Part shown: positions 52,181-60,817 of the stretch, one piece after another
Numbering within the stretch: position 1 is the stretch's first letter
Layout: every line of letters starts with the position of its first letter
Source: DATJGF01 sp035495315
Lineage (GTDB): Bacteria > Verrucomicrobiota > Verrucomicrobiia > Limisphaerales > UBA8199
NCBI GenBank assembly: GCA_035495315.1
Contig: DATJGF010000171.1
Coordinates: 1-61,283 of the forward strand
Length of the DNA stretch: 61,283 nt
Reading direction: 5' to 3'
Notes under the pieces: model-generated
The model's input: the letters and a program-made list of their open reading frames with translations, nothing else
What the model was told of the DNA's origin: nothing
The model's database searches: none
Position numbers and translations under genes: made by a program

Positions 52181-54034
52181 TTATAGACCGGAAAGATATT
52201 GGTCGCGCAGCACACGTCGCATCACTTTGTTCGATGGGGTGCGCGGAAGCGCATCTACGACGACCAAGTCGTGGATTTTAAAGAGTGGGTTCAAATCGCG
52301 CTTGATCGAGTTCTGCATCGCTATCCGTAGAATGTCTTTGCCCAACTCTTGGCCGGCGGAGCAAGCGGCGTAGATAATCAACTGGCTCGGACCGCCATCC
52401 GGTGAAATGGCAATGGCTGCGGTTTCCTTCACCTGGGGCACGGACTGCAATACCTGTTCGATTTCAGCGGAGCTAACCTTGATGCCAGCCAGATTCATCG
52501 TGTCATCCGCCCGGCCCAAGGCGCGCCAATAGCCCCCAGCCAGCCTTTGCATCTGGTCGCCATGCCGACGAAGCACTTCGCCCAGCGGCCCGCGAGGAGT
52601 TTCTGCAAAATAGATCTCGTGGTGATCTTTATTGAGCAGCGTATTGGACAAGCCAATGGAGGGGGGCAGAATAAAAACTTCGCCGTTGTCGGCGGGCATC
52701 CCTCGCTCATCAAGGATCACCAGGTCCAGCCCCAGTGCAGGAGTATTGAAGGTGCCAGGCACACACGGTCGAGTAACGGTTCCTGTGATGTAGGCTCCTC
52801 CGATTTCGGTGCCGCCGCAATACTCGATCACGGGGCGCCCACCCGCCAGTGACATGAGCCACAGCATATCTGCGGGGTGCGAGCACTCCCCGGTCGAACT
52901 GAACAATTTGAGGCTGCGCCAATCCACATCCCGCATACAACCTGTGTTCCGCCAGGTTCGAACCAGGCTTGGCACGAGTCCAAGCATGGTCGTTTTGGCG
53001 TCTTGGACGAACCGGCCGAACTCAGTTCCGGTCGGCGCCCCGTAATAAAGGCCCATGGTAGCCCGGTTGAGCAAGCTGGCAAAGACCAGCCACGGTCCCA
53101 TCATCCAGCCCAGGTTCGTGGGCCAGACCAGCACGTCGCCCGGATGCACGTCTTGGTGAAAGTGCGCGTCGGCGGCGCATTTGATTGGCGTGGTCTGCGT
53201 CCAGGGGATGGCTTTTGGTTCACCGGTTGTCCCCGAGGAAAAGAGAATGGTAATCGGATCCGATGGCTCACGCGGTACCGCTTCGACTGGCTCCGCCGCC
53301 TGCAAAAAATCGGACCAGGCACAGTCTCCCTTGCGCAACTGGAGACTCAATCGCTTTTTGGCGGGCACAACAATTGCCGGTGGAGCCCTGGCCTCGATTA
53401 CATTCGGATAAAGCGGCAAGGCTCTAGCGCCCCGCACCTGCACATCCTGTGTGAATAATGCCGCTACGTGAGCCAGGTGCAAACGACTGGCAATCTCTTT
53501 CGGCTGGAAACTGTCCGCAATCCCGACGGCTACACAACCAGCTTGAATGATCCCAAGATAGATGGCTACCGATTCAGCGGTCATTGGCATGAGGATCGCC
53601 AGCGTGGCGCCGGGCCGAAAGCCGCATCGCCTGAGGTTTGCGGCCACGCGCGTGGCAAGTGCTTTGAGTTGGCCAACACACATAGTGGCCAGGGGTCGAC
53701 CCTCGGCTTGATGAATGATGGCCGGCGAATCGGTCGGTGCCGCAAAACAGCTCTCCACGATATTGAGTCGCGCATTCACAAACCACCGCGGTTCTTCGAC
53801 CCCCAGCGATAAATCCATGACCCGATCAAAGGGCCGCTGGAAGGAGAGGCCGAGCTTTTCTACGGCCAGCCTCCAATACTCTTCGCGGTGCTGCACCGAC
53901 CATGCGTGTAGTGCCTCGTAACACTCCATTCCCGTCCGCTGCATCAGCCAGGCAATGTTGGTCGTGCGGATGAACCTGGGCGATGGTTCCCATGCAGGAG
54001 CCGCTTTTAACGTTTGTTCGTGGTCGCTGGGCAT
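52181..54034 (-). CDS. Acetoacetyl/acetyl-CoA synthetase-like AMP-forming ligase
   Basis: The 617-residue enzyme from ATG 54034 has an N-terminal acetyl-CoA-synthetase-type segment (EYWRLAVEKLGLSFQRPFDR), the AMP-binding P-loop ITILFSSGTTGEPKA, the WPTNLGWMMGPW motif typical of acetyl-CoA and acetoacetyl-CoA synthetases, and YCGGTEIGG. The hinge YWRALGRADDTMNLAGIKVS and the catalytic lysine in RTPSNKVMRR complete it. It activates a short acid to its CoA ester, and the exact acid is not readable. A TTG at 54067 could add 11 residues. It follows the esterase gene on the same strand after 66 bases. Confidence 0.88.
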   Translation of the reverse strand: MPSDHEQTLKAAPAWEPSPRFIRTTNIAWLMQRTGMECYEALHAWSVQHREEYWRLAVEKLGLSFQRPFDRVMDLSLGVEEPRWFVNARLNIVESCFAAPTDSPAIIHQAEGRPLATMCVGQLKALATRVAANLRRCGFRPGATLAILMPMTAESVAIYLGIIQAGCVAVGIADSFQPKEIASRLHLAHVAALFTQDVQVRGARALPLYPNVIEARAPPAIVVPAKKRLSLQLRKGDCAWSDFLQAAEPVEAVPREPSDPITILFSSGTTGEPKAIPWTQTTPIKCAADAHFHQDVHPGDVLVWPTNLGWMMGPWLVFASLLNRATMGLYYGAPTGTEFGRFVQDAKTTMLGLVPSLVRTWRNTGCMRDVDWRSLKLFSSTGECSHPADMLWLMSLAGGRPVIEYCGGTEIGGAYITGTVTRPCVPGTFNTPALGLDLVILDERGMPADNGEVFILPPSIGLSNTLLNKDHHEIYFAETPRGPLGEVLRRHGDQMQRLAGGYWRALGRADDTMNLAGIKVSSAEIEQVLQSVPQVKETAAIAISPDGGPSQLIIYAACSAGQELGKDILRIAMQNSIKRDLNPLFKIHDLVVVDALPRTPSNKVMRRVLRDQYLSGL

Positions 54035-54100
54035 TAGCCGAAGCAAGATGGAAGTAGTATCTGGCAAGGCTGGTATTTTTGCCAGGAGTGGTTCTTCTTT

Positions 54101-55099
54101 CTAATATCGGAGCACCTCGCGGACAATCCCCGCCGCGTAGCCGAGAACGCCCTCCGCATACGGCGAACAAGCAGGTTCAAGGTTGTAAAGGTTCAGGAAG
54201 GCATGAGGCAACTGAGGTTCCAACCGGTAAATGACCTTATTGCCGTGCTCGCGGAGTTTCTGGGCATAGGCCTGGCCTTCGTCCCGCAACGGATCGCAGC
54301 CTGCTCCAATCAGCAGGGTTGGCGGCATGCCGCTTAGGTCCTCTGTCAGCAGCGGCGAAGCGTCGGGATGTGTCCAGTCAGATGAGTTCGGCAAATAGAA
54401 CTCGCGGAATCTCTCCACGGCATTCTGGGTCAGGAGGTGGTCTTTCCCAAACTGCCGATACGAATCGTAATCGAGACAGGAGATGTTGACAGATGGATAA
54501 AACAAAACCTGCAGCACAACCAATGATCCGTACTCGGCACGGGCGTGCCGGGCGGCTACAGTTGCCAATGTCCCGCCTGCGCTATCGCCCGCCACGACGA
54601 CCCGAGTCGCGTCGCCACCGAAATCCTCAGCATGCCGAAATACCCACCGCAGAACTGTATCAGCATCACGCACGGCCGCCGGAAAAGGGTTTTCAGGTGC
54701 CAAACGGTAATCCACCGAGAGCACCAAGGCCGGAATTTGCCGCGCAAGTGCCCTTGTCACGGGGTCATAGAGGTTGGGGTTGCCTAAGGTCCATCCCCCG
54801 CCATGGTAGAAGACTACTACCGGCAGCTTCTCATCGCGGGCGAGTTGTCGGTTCTGGGGAGCATAGATGCGGACACTGACAGGATACTCTGCGTCTGGCA
54901 CAAGGAAATCGAGCACGGATTCGACTGGGATCTGCCAAAGGAACAACAGAGCCCGCAGTTCGCGCACCGAGCGGACCGCCGCAACCGTCTCGCGGGTCAT
55001 GGTGTCCAGGTCATTGCCGAGGCGGTTGACCTCGTTCAGCCATGCTTGAATCTCCGGGGCAGGCTGGAACGGACGCTCGGCTAGGCCGCTATCTGACAT
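54101..55099 (-). CDS. Alpha/beta hydrolase of the hormone-sensitive-lipase family
   Basis: A 332-residue esterase from ATG 55099, where the family-like sequence begins. The HGGG oxyanion motif is at residues 99-102 (VVFYHGGGWTLG), GDSAGG holds nucleophile Ser173, the acid lies in LLIGAGCDPL and the His in QLPHAF. Members cleave short-chain esters, lactones or acyl groups. Its position before the CoA ligase gene suggests release of an acid that the ligase then activates. Confidence 0.9.
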   Translation of the reverse strand: MSDSGLAERPFQPAPEIQAWLNEVNRLGNDLDTMTRETVAAVRSVRELRALLFLWQIPVESVLDFLVPDAEYPVSVRIYAPQNRQLARDEKLPVVVFYHGGGWTLGNPNLYDPVTRALARQIPALVLSVDYRLAPENPFPAAVRDADTVLRWVFRHAEDFGGDATRVVVAGDSAGGTLATVAARHARAEYGSLVVLQVLFYPSVNISCLDYDSYRQFGKDHLLTQNAVERFREFYLPNSSDWTHPDASPLLTEDLSGMPPTLLIGAGCDPLRDEGQAYAQKLREHGNKVIYRLEPQLPHAFLNLYNLEPACSPYAEGVLGYAAGIVREVLRY

Positions 55100-55281
55100 A
55101 ATCTGGGGCTTTCGCGTTACTGGCACCGATATCTTGCCACACCGCGGAAAGCCCGACGAATCGAAACGTCGCATGGCCTGTGACGCGCTCGCCGCATGCT
55201 CCGCCGCCGGCTTGTGATGGCTGGGCGCGTCAGTCGTTCGTCTTCGAAACAAATCCCGACAGGAAGGACTCGTCGATGGAT

Positions 55282-55986
55282 TCAGCCAGATGACCCGATT
55301 GCCTCTTTGCCCGTTCCCCTCAGGCCGGGTTTCTGAAACACAAAAAACGCATAACCCAGGCCAGCACCAAAACCCAGGCCATAAAGCAAGCCCCAGGACA
55401 GTTTAGCGACGGTGCCAAGCTGCGCCTTCGCCAAGCCGTTGAAAACGTCGGCTCCAACCGGGCTGGTTAGAAATTGCATCACTTTACCCCCGGCGAAATA
55501 TCCCAACGAATGGGCTGTGAAGAACGCAACACTCACTTTCGGGACAGAGCGCAGATTAGCAAAACGCCAGCCGATGACGGCGACAAGTGCAAAGCTGCCG
55601 GCCAGTGAACCGAGCCATTCACCGGTGCCAAAGCGCAACAGAAACCAAAACGAGCACCAGACGACAGCATAGACCAGGAACGCGGGTAGGAAAACGCCGT
55701 AGAAACGTTCCACTGGGCGTGGGCCATTTACAAGCGGATGCATCAATAATCCAGCAAGTGCGCAGAAAACCACTGTGCTGGCGGCATAGAGTCCAATTTC
55801 ACCACCATGCAGGCGGAACCAGCTCCCGGCGAGTGCCCACACCGCGAAACCGGCAACGCTCACGATGGCAAAGCGCCAGGCACCTTGCACCACGCAGTGG
55901 ATGGGGCAACACGACCAATCACCCCGCGCGCATCCTTCGAAATTTGATATTTGTGAATTCAGTCGATTTGCCGAGCGACTGCGCAT
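55282..55986 (-). CDS. Polytopic membrane protein of unknown function
   Basis: About 200 residues hold six hydrophobic helices (IVSVAGFAVWALAGSWF, LYAASTVVFCALAGLLM, VFLPAFLVYAVVWCSFWFLL, GSFALVAVIGW, and a Gly-rich GLLYGLGFGAGLGYAFFVF end). Family unknown. The start is uncertain: ATG 55986 gives a long polar N-terminus, and GTG codons near 55890 would begin just before helix 1. Confidence 0.6.
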   Translation of the reverse strand: MRSRSANRLNSQISNFEGCARGDWSCCPIHCVVQGAWRFAIVSVAGFAVWALAGSWFRLHGGEIGLYAASTVVFCALAGLLMHPLVNGPRPVERFYGVFLPAFLVYAVVWCSFWFLLRFGTGEWLGSLAGSFALVAVIGWRFANLRSVPKVSVAFFTAHSLGYFAGGKVMQFLTSPVGADVFNGLAKAQLGTVAKLSWGLLYGLGFGAGLGYAFFVFQKPGLRGTGKEAIGSSG

Positions 55987-56001
55987 TAAGGCACAGGGCA
56001 A

Positions 56002-56364
56002 GCGAAAGGGCCATAGGAAATTGAAATCTCCCTGCTGGCAAAAGCATCACCTCGCTGAAAACTGTGTGTAGTTCTTCCCAAGCCCTGCTCCGGGATTATG
56101 ACTATTGTCCTAGGGCTAGGATAACGCATCGCCAATCAATGCCAAGCTTCCGAAAGAGCCATTGCAGACCATCCAGGCTCATCTGCTCAAGCAAGGGGGG
56201 CATGGCCCGGGCTTTATTTATTTGCCGCCATTCACCCTGGTGAACCCGGCCGGGTGTCCCTAAGAAAAAGCCATTTATCCCATAAGCGTTGCGAATAACG
56301 CTCGAGAAACGTAAAAGTGCCAGCAACAAGCCAGACCACGATTCTCAAAATTCTGATCCCGCAC
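56002..56364. other. Spacer upstream of the haloperoxidase-like gene
   Basis: No gene recognised. The word CCTAGGGCTAGGATAAC near 56109 is slightly palindromic. The promoter for the following gene is expected here. Confidence 0.3.
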
Positions 56365-58494
56365 ATGAGCAAAATCCGTTTTTGTCGACCGAATGCGCGT
56401 TGGAGTCATTTCTTCGCCGCCTGCACTGTGCTTTTTGCCGCTCGCAATTGTGGAGCGCAAATCATTTGGTATGTTCCCAATACAAACTATACGATTGCGC
56501 GGAATTGGAGTGAACGCGCGCTGGAAAGCATCCGGATGGACACTCCCCATCCTCCGGCTCAGGCGCGGAATTTATTCAGTTACTCGGTATGCATGTACGA
56601 CGCGTGGGCGGCCTACGATTCGAATGCGGTTGGGTTCATTTATCGGGGGAAACACACGGCGCCGGATGTGGCCGCGGCGCGGCGCGAGGCGATCAGCTAC
56701 GCGATGTATCGGATGATGGCGGAGCGGTTGGCTTATTCCCGCACGGCCACCAACCAGGCGATCAGGAATCCCGATTTCATGACCGCGCTAGGCTATGATC
56801 CAACCATCAGTACACGGGATACCTCGTTGCCAGCTGGCGTCGGCAATAGTGTTTACGACGCCGTCTCAGCGTGGTTTGTGAATGACGGTTCGCGGGAAAC
56901 CAACGGCACGGCATATCCACTGGCCAACCCGCCGGTGGCTTATCCGGACTATCCCGTCGGCGATCCGCGCCGGTACACGTTTGTGAACCCGCCGATGAAC
57001 CCGTTTCTGCACGGAACTACTGACGGAACGAACGCAATTGTGGATGTCAACAAATGGCAGCGGCTAATTGTCGCCAATTCGATCGACCAAAATGGTTTTC
57101 CGCAAAACCCGCTGCAGGGCTATGCCGGGGGGCCCTGGCTGTGGGTGCGGAGCTTCGCGCTGAGTCGAATTGATTCTGACACACCCTGGATTGATCCCGG
57201 TCCGCCTCCTTTCCTGGGGGCCGCGACGGATGCAGAATTCAAGTCCAATCTGGTTGCCGTGATTCGCGCCAGCAGCCAGCTAACGACAGACGATGGCGTG
57301 ATGATTGACATTTCACCCGCGACCATCGGCAACAACACTCTTGGCGCCAACGATGGCCATGGTTACACCACCAACCCCGTTACCGGCCTGGCTTACAGCT
57401 CCAACATCGTCTTACGCGGAGACTTCACGCGCGCACTGACAGAATTCTGGGCGGATGGTCCCTCTTCCGAAACGCCGCCTGGCCATTGGAACGTCATTGC
57501 GAACCACGTTTCCGATGACACGCCCCTGAGACGAATTGGTGGAACCGGACCCGAGGTGGATCGACTGGAATGGGAGGTGAAACTGTATTTCGCCTTAAAC
57601 GGGGCATTGCATGACGCGGCTTGCGCTGCGTGGAGTGTGAAGCGGTATTATAATGGCTGGCGGCCGATCAGCGGCATCCGTTATTGCGGTGGCCTGGGTC
57701 AATCGAGCGATCCTGGTTTGCCATCGTACAACACCAACGGCTTGCCCCTGGTTCCGGATCTCATCGAACTCGTCACCGACGATTCCGTCGCTTCGGGCCG
57801 GCACGCCGGATTGACACCGGGAAAGATCGCGGTCTTTTGCTGGCCAGGTCAGCCCGAGTTCCCCGACACCGATACCAGCGGAGTTCATTGGATTCATGCC
57901 GAGGATTTTATGCCTTACCAAAAAAAGACCTTCGTTACACCCGCCTTCCCTGGATACATCTCAGGTCACAGCACTTTTAGCCGCGCTGCTGCCGAAGTAA
58001 TGACCGCATTCACAGGTTCGAAGTGGTTCCCAAATGGCCTCGGTTCCTACACCATCACGCGTCTTATCGACGAGGCGGGCCCTACGCAACCGGTCACTCT
58101 GCAGTGGGCATCGTACTATGACGCCGCCGACCAGGTCGGGCTGTCTCGCATCTGGGGTGGGATTCACCCGCCGGTGGATGACTTCACGGGGCGCCGTGTC
58201 GGAGCTCAGGTGGGGCAGACAGCATGGGCACTGGCTCGAAAATTTTTCGAGGGCTCGGTGATCAACTCTGAGGTGCTGGTCACGGCTCGCAAACTCGATG
58301 ACACCAATCTGGAGCTTCGCTTTAATGCGGTGCGGGGTCTCTATTATAAAGTGCTCACTTCCACGAGTGCGACCGGGCCCTACAGCGATGGTGGGAGCGC
58401 AAGCCAGGTGGCACTGGAGGCTTCGGTCGCCAGCACGAACGCTCTAGCCGGCGCACAGAAGTTCTTTCGCGTATCAGCCTCGCTCAAGCCATAA
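56365..58494 (+). CDS. Vanadium-dependent haloperoxidase-like (PAP2-superfamily) secreted protein
   Basis: The 709-residue protein from ATG 56365 has a signal peptide (HFFAACTVLFAARNCGAQ). The C-terminal third has the PAP2/haloperoxidase pocket: PGYISGHSTFSRAAAEVM (Ser-Gly-His) and SRIWGGIHPPVDDFTG (Arg and His), which bind vanadate or phosphate. The N-terminal part (WSERALESIRMDTPHPPAQA, YDAWAAYD) is typical of the long bacterial vanadium haloperoxidase-like family. Whether it oxidises halide or is a phosphatase cannot be told from sequence. The prepilin-like gene follows after 39 bases. Confidence 0.85.
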   Translation: MSKIRFCRPNARWSHFFAACTVLFAARNCGAQIIWYVPNTNYTIARNWSERALESIRMDTPHPPAQARNLFSYSVCMYDAWAAYDSNAVGFIYRGKHTAPDVAAARREAISYAMYRMMAERLAYSRTATNQAIRNPDFMTALGYDPTISTRDTSLPAGVGNSVYDAVSAWFVNDGSRETNGTAYPLANPPVAYPDYPVGDPRRYTFVNPPMNPFLHGTTDGTNAIVDVNKWQRLIVANSIDQNGFPQNPLQGYAGGPWLWVRSFALSRIDSDTPWIDPGPPPFLGAATDAEFKSNLVAVIRASSQLTTDDGVMIDISPATIGNNTLGANDGHGYTTNPVTGLAYSSNIVLRGDFTRALTEFWADGPSSETPPGHWNVIANHVSDDTPLRRIGGTGPEVDRLEWEVKLYFALNGALHDAACAAWSVKRYYNGWRPISGIRYCGGLGQSSDPGLPSYNTNGLPLVPDLIELVTDDSVASGRHAGLTPGKIAVFCWPGQPEFPDTDTSGVHWIHAEDFMPYQKKTFVTPAFPGYISGHSTFSRAAAEVMTAFTGSKWFPNGLGSYTITRLIDEAGPTQPVTLQWASYYDAADQVGLSRIWGGIHPPVDDFTGRRVGAQVGQTAWALARKFFEGSVINSEVLVTARKLDDTNLELRFNAVRGLYYKVLTSTSATGPYSDGGSASQVALEASVASTNALAGAQKFFRVSASLKP

Positions 58495-58533
58495 GACTGG
58501 TGGCGCCGACACGTGAAGGCGGTGGGAAATGAG

Positions 58534-59229
58534 ATGAGATTACCGGGCTCGACCTCACGCGCCTTCACGTTGATTGAACTGCTGGTGGTTATTGCGATCA
58601 TCGCGATTCTTGCCGGCATGCTGTTGCCGGCGCTGAGCCGTGCAAAGAGCCGAGCTCAGCGGATTAGTTGTGCGAACAATCTGAAGCAGGTCGGGCTGGG
58701 CATGCGGCTTTGGGCCGATAGTAACGAGGGAAAATTTCCGTGGAAAGTGGAGCAATCTGCCGGCGGGGCAAAGCCAAACGGGACGGACAACGCCAAGGTA
58801 GACCTGCAGCTTTCGGTGGTGTCGAACGAATTGGTTTCTACCAAAATACTGCTTTGTCCCAGTGATGTGCGGCGGGTCGCGGCGACGAACTTTGCCACTA
58901 TCTCGCTAACGAACGTCAGCTATGCGCTGTGCAACGAAGGAGATGAAAAGAGACCCCGCATGTTCCTGGCCATCGATCGAAATCTGACCGGTTTCGATTT
59001 CACGGCTCTGCCGGATAATATCAACTGCTTCGTCCTCACGTCGCCGGACACCGGGGCTCGTACCGCAAAATGGCGAAGAGGGATTTGTCACGGTGCCAAT
59101 AGTGGGGTAGCCGCGATTAGCGATGGCTCAGTTCAGCAGATGGACGACCCGGGTGTCGTGCGAACACTGCTAGGTTACGACCCCGCTAGCCAGACCGACG
59201 CAGGAAACCTGCAATTCTACTTTCCGTAG
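58534..59229 (+). CDS. Prepilin-type secreted protein (type II secretion pseudopilin-like)
   Basis: The 231-residue protein from ATG 58534 (ribosome site GGTGGGAAATGAG) has the class III leader AFTLIELLVVIAIIAILAG, cut before Phe with Glu at +5, followed by a helix LLPALSRAKSRAQRISC and NNLKQVGLGMRLWADSNEGK. The C-terminal part ends in a H-x-G-like GVAAISDGSVQQMDD region common to the DUF1559-like group. Many Verrucomicrobiota carry dozens of such proteins, and their individual roles are unknown. Confidence 0.9.
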   Translation: MRLPGSTSRAFTLIELLVVIAIIAILAGMLLPALSRAKSRAQRISCANNLKQVGLGMRLWADSNEGKFPWKVEQSAGGAKPNGTDNAKVDLQLSVVSNELVSTKILLCPSDVRRVAATNFATISLTNVSYALCNEGDEKRPRMFLAIDRNLTGFDFTALPDNINCFVLTSPDTGARTAKWRRGICHGANSGVAAISDGSVQQMDDPGVVRTLLGYDPASQTDAGNLQFYFP

Positions 59230-59364
59230 CGACTACCGACTGACCTGACACCGTGACTCGCCGCTCCGGGAAAGCCTGGTGAAAAAATTGCCGATGGCTG
59301 CCCTTCTGGCGTCTCAGCACCATCAATTCGGCGCGATTAATCGGTAGTGATATAGTTTGAAATC

Positions 59365-59535
59365 TCAGTACCACTTTGGAACACCCCAACTTCCGTAATT
59401 CCCATTGCTCAGAAAATAAGGGCCGTTCCAGTTGGAACAGGGCGGAGGATCATCGCGCTCTTTATAGGTACGCAGCGCAGCGCACCCAGAACACGATAGC
59501 AAAGCGATCAAAAGCAGGAGACGGCTGCGTCTCAC
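59365..59535 (-). CDS. Small lipoprotein
   Basis: From GTG 59535 the frame gives 56 residues: a basic start (VRRSRLLLLIALLSCSGCAA) with lipobox-like LLSC, or CSGC, then a short Pro/Asn/Gly-rich tail (DDPPPCSNWNGPYFLSNGN). A longer frame from ATG 59676 overlaps the previous stop by four bases, so coupling with the zinc protein is possible. The function is unknown. Confidence 0.55.
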   Translation of the reverse strand: MRRSRLLLLIALLSCSGCAALRTYKERDDPPPCSNWNGPYFLSNGNYGSWGVPKWY

Positions 59536-59672
59536 GCCTATCAATGTAGCAGGTTTGAGATTTCCTCCAAGCTGCAACGTCCCGCCTGCCAACCGGCCAA
59601 TGCACCTCATTGTGGGGAAATAGGAATCAAAGCAGAAGTGAAGGTGTGGCCTTGCGGTGCTCCATGCAGCGT

Positions 59673-59912
59673 TCATTTTACTGGTGGTTTGGGATCCTTG
59701 CAGGCAGGTGAGGTTAGGTTGTTGATTTTAAAAACCTTCGTCGGCTTAGACCACTTCGCCGTCTTGAGCTGTGGGTCGGCTTGGATGTAGTTACGGGCGC
59801 AATCTCCACAAAAGTGGTGCTCGATAGGTGTGCTGAGCGACTCCCCCGAGTTGTCTCTACTGCTCTGGATGCGCACGTTCGCCGGTTTCGCCAGGCACTT
59901 CTCGCATAACAT
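59673..59912 (-). CDS. Small zinc-binding protein with McsA-like CxxC pairs
   Basis: A 79-residue protein from ATG 59912 with two Cys pairs, MLCEKCLAKPANVRI and HHFCGDCARNYIQ. This is the spacing of the N-terminal zinc module of McsA and related proteins. Downstream modules of McsA (UVR motif) are absent. It probably binds zinc and a partner protein; its function is unproven. Confidence 0.6.
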   Translation of the reverse strand: MLCEKCLAKPANVRIQSSRDNSGESLSTPIEHHFCGDCARNYIQADPQLKTAKWSKPTKVFKINNLTSPACKDPKPPVK

Positions 59913-60094
59913 ACGTTTTCGCCGGTATGAACCGTCATCGCGGTGCTCGCCGGTGGGGCGGAACTTCATTAGTATCTGAAATAATTCTTGGCGAAAGAAT
60001 CAGAATGTCAAGCCCAAATAAACCTTCAATCAACTGTCCTATGCCCAAGGGTGCAATCCGCCAAGCGTGTTACCAGAATCCGCAACTTCCAGGA

Positions 60095-60189
60095 TTCGGA
60101 AGGCCGAGTTCCGCGAGGCCCAACATCTGCCTAAAAACAAAAGAAGATGTTTTGGGCCTGGCGGAGCTCGCGGAGCTCGGCCTTCCGAA
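60095..60189. repeat. 95-base hairpin element
   Basis: TTCGGAAGGCCGAG-T-TCCGCGAG at 60095-60117 mirrors 60167-60189 with one mismatch in 23 bases. An inner ACATCT/AGATGT stem continues the fold. The element lies between gene ends and resembles a long intergenic palindrome. Confidence 0.65.
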
Positions 60190-60218
60190 AAAGGGGTTTG
60201 AGAAACGGCCTGATAGGC

Positions 60219-60241
60219 GAGACGCCTGCCGCTACAGATAC
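60219..60241. repeat. GGCGAGACGCCTGCCGCTA repeat
   Basis: GGCGAGACGCCTGCCGCTACA matches the reverse of the spacer text before trpB (near 30396-30416), showing a dispersed repeat family. Confidence 0.45.
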
Positions 60242-60253
60242 GTGTCGAGGCGA

Positions 60254-60640
60254 CTACGCGAATCGATTCCTGGAGCTGACGCGGGGCGTGAGAGATCTAC
60301 CGAAAGGGCCGGAGGTAACCCGCCGACATGGTTTTTTCACAGCCGGCTCCGCAGGCGAGGCCGAGGCAACGTCGCGTTTCCGGGCCAATTCGACGGCGTT
60401 CATCAAGGTGTGCCACAGTCGCGGGGTCAGCACGCCGCTGTCCCGCAGCTGGTTTATGGCCTGCAGGGTCTCGTGTGGGGCACAGACTTTCAGCCCGACG
60501 CTGACATACGGGCGCATGGTCTCAAATCCAGAGATAATTGTCGCCAGGCCGGCAAGCGCATCACGCTCAGTGAGGGTTGCCGAAAGTGCTTTTAGTTCCT
60601 CTACTGCCGCCGCGAGCCGTTCTTCTTCGTATCTCATCAT
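60254..60640 (-). CDS. Small helical protein of unknown function
   Basis: From ATG 60640, preceded by AGGGTGA, 128 residues. The first 85 (RLAAAVEELKALSATLTERD, AINQLRDSGVLTPRLWHTLM) look like amphipathic helices. The last 40 residues are Arg/Ser/Pro-rich and run towards the repeat region, so the original end may have been changed by the repeats. Family unknown. Confidence 0.5.
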   Translation of the reverse strand: MMRYEEERLAAAVEELKALSATLTERDALAGLATIISGFETMRPYVSVGLKVCAPHETLQAINQLRDSGVLTPRLWHTLMNAVELARKRDVASASPAEPAVKKPCRRVTSGPFGRSLTPRVSSRNRFA

Positions 60641-60817
60641 GCTCACCCTAGGCCGACCCGGCCGCGGCCGCCAAAGTGAATAAACACTGAGACCTATCCG
60701 TAATTTTGCGGTTTTTTTGCCATACCGGGCGTGCCCAAGAAGCCGAAACGGTGACCGTTGATCATGGGACTTTTGGCCCGTTGCCGGTACTCCGGCGGGT
60801 GCCTAGTTTGTGCGCTT

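Noticed and set aside
59927..60595. A 222-residue plus-strand frame
   Set aside because: It crosses the 95-base hairpin repeat and lies opposite the small helical protein; its composition is Arg-rich and not protein-like.
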